Shown here: piece by piece, positions 63,035 to 64,000 of the stretch | Layout: each line of letters begins with the position of its first letter | Position numbering within the stretch: the stretch's first letter is position 1 | Source: Cryptococcus deneoformans JEC21 | Taxonomy: Eukaryota > Basidiomycota > Tremellomycetes > Tremellales > Cryptococcaceae | Length of the DNA: 64,000 nucleotides | Direction: 5' to 3' | Assembly: GCF_000091045.1 (NCBI RefSeq) | Contig: NC_006686.1 | Span: forward strand, 461,001 to 525,000 | Translations under genes and position numbers: made by a program | Notes under the pieces: generated by a model | What the model was told of the DNA's origin: nothing | What the model saw: the letters and a program-made list of their open reading frames with translations, nothing else | Databases searched by the model: none

Positions 63035-64000
63035 TCACCCCAGAGGAAGATCCGGTGCAGGACATCTGTACAGCTTGACCGTGCCAGATGTATCGAATCC
63101 ACCGGCTGCCACAACCATTTCGACCTGTACGCAGCCCGAGTCAGGAAAGTTAATCTGAAGAAACCGTGACAAAATCGTGACAACGCGACGACCTTTACCA
63201 GGAGTGGTCGCCGCCCGAAACAATGAAGTCAACAAAACAACTCACAGGATGGAAGACCAATGAAGCAGAGCTTGGCAAAAAATCTACAGCTCGATGCCTG
63301 GGCGTGTTATACGCGGGTGGCACAGGGATACTAATCTTAGCCAGTCTCCGGGGCTGCAATGGATTCTTGAAGCCGGTGATTTCAAGGTCTTGCTTGGTCG
63401 AATATGGTGTGATTGCCGTGGTTCTACGGTCTCCGTCAGTCTGATTGTTTTTGATTCCTTCCATGACCTACCGAGCAAGCACAGGAGCACCAGTGTGCAC
63501 GGCCAACGCCATTAGACCTTCATTTCTGCGCGGTAATGTATATAGTGGCTCGTCTGGCTTTCTCACATCCCAGACCCTGACTTCACCGTCCATGCTATAC
63601 CTATGTCAGCTTCTCGGCGTTTCTTCGAAATAACATAAACTGACCTTCCACTGACCAATTCTCTCATGCTTCCTTTTTGCAAGTGCACACTTTGAATCCA
63701 GATCTTATGCTGCCTCCAAGTCCTCAACACCACTTCCCCAGCATCTTCCGCACGCTTGTCAAACAGTCTAACGACACCGTCACCAAAGCCTGCAACAAAC
63801 ACATTGCCGTCTGGTTCGTCAGAAGAAATGGCAGTAAGATTAGATCCAGCTTGCGTAGCAATATCCTATATACGTAATGAACAGACAGTTTCGGGTAAAA
63901 CCTGACCAAAACTCACTCGAAGATGCCTCTCCACGGTAGCGTCCCATAATCTTACGACCTTCATGTCACCTCCAACGAGTAAGTGCCCCTTCTGCTGCTC
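63035..64000 (-). CDS. Raptor / KOG1, C-terminal WD40 part (5' cut by window end)
   Basis: Minus strand, stop TGA at 63035-63037; the gene continues beyond 64000. WD repeats are visible in order: KGHLLVGGDMKVVRLWDATVE, VFVAGFGDGVVRLFDKRAED, LQKGSMRELVSG, DGEVRVWDVRKPDEPLYTL-like, and the final blade MVVAAGGFDTSGTVKLYRC. The order matches the C-terminal propeller of Raptor, including the W.QHK segment after the second blade. Raptor/Kog1 is the substrate-recruiting subunit of TORC1 at the vacuole. Introns cut the blades, so short frames hide the continuity. Only the last quarter or so of the protein is present. Confidence 0.82.

Overview
The window is a gene-dense piece of a nuclear fungal chromosome, most likely from a Cryptococcus or close tremellomycete yeast. 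This is inferred from very many short introns (mostly 45-65 nt, GTNNGT donors, CTNAC-like branch sites), tiny coding exons, about 50% GC, short intergenic gaps and the protein families present. I see no transposon, rRNA, tRNA, CRISPR array or viral element. Exon joins below were derived by hand from splice signals, reading frame and family conservation; none has transcript support.

Left third (1-24.4 kb): the C-terminal end of a SKI3-like TPR protein (+), a secreted S10 serine carboxypeptidase (+), a MARVEL-type four-helix membrane protein (+), an alkaline ceramidase (+), the pore-membrane nucleoporin NDC1 (+), an intronless FAD oxidoreductase (+) convergent with a small four-cysteine secreted protein (-), a large RRM protein (-), the H/ACA snoRNP protein NOP10 (+) and a GT31 galactosyltransferase (-).

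Middle third (24.8-45.5 kb): a 15-exon dynactin p150Glued gene (+) divergent from the GT31 gene, a mitochondrial single-span coiled-coil protein (+), a hypothetical protein (+), the Y-complex nucleoporin NUP160/NUP120 (-) divergent from SSU72 with a long proline-rich extension (+), a GIT1-type MFS permease (-), a CON-6 conidiation protein (-) and a small two-exon gene at 45.1 kb (+) that is easy to miss.

Right third (45.9-64 kb): COP9 signalosome subunit 2 (-) divergent from a NOSIP-like U-box protein (+), a sugar-transporter-family MFS protein (-) divergent from a TRA2-like SR protein (+), two protein kinases on the minus strand (one unassigned with a DLG motif, one PAS-kinase/PSK1 type), and the C-terminal WD40 part of the TORC1 subunit Raptor/KOG1 (-), cut by the window end.

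The genes are mostly housekeeping and do not form one operon-like system. What stands out is gene architecture: a series of 13-19 nt internal microexons, several GC-AG introns, several introns without stops whose length is a multiple of three, a NAGNAG acceptor in the splicing-factor gene, and one multi-exon gene family absence: the FAD oxidoreductase has no intron at all. I found no convincing evidence for a wholly new biological system; the best candidates for undescribed biology are the small secreted protein, the hidden 126-residue protein and the microexon architecture.
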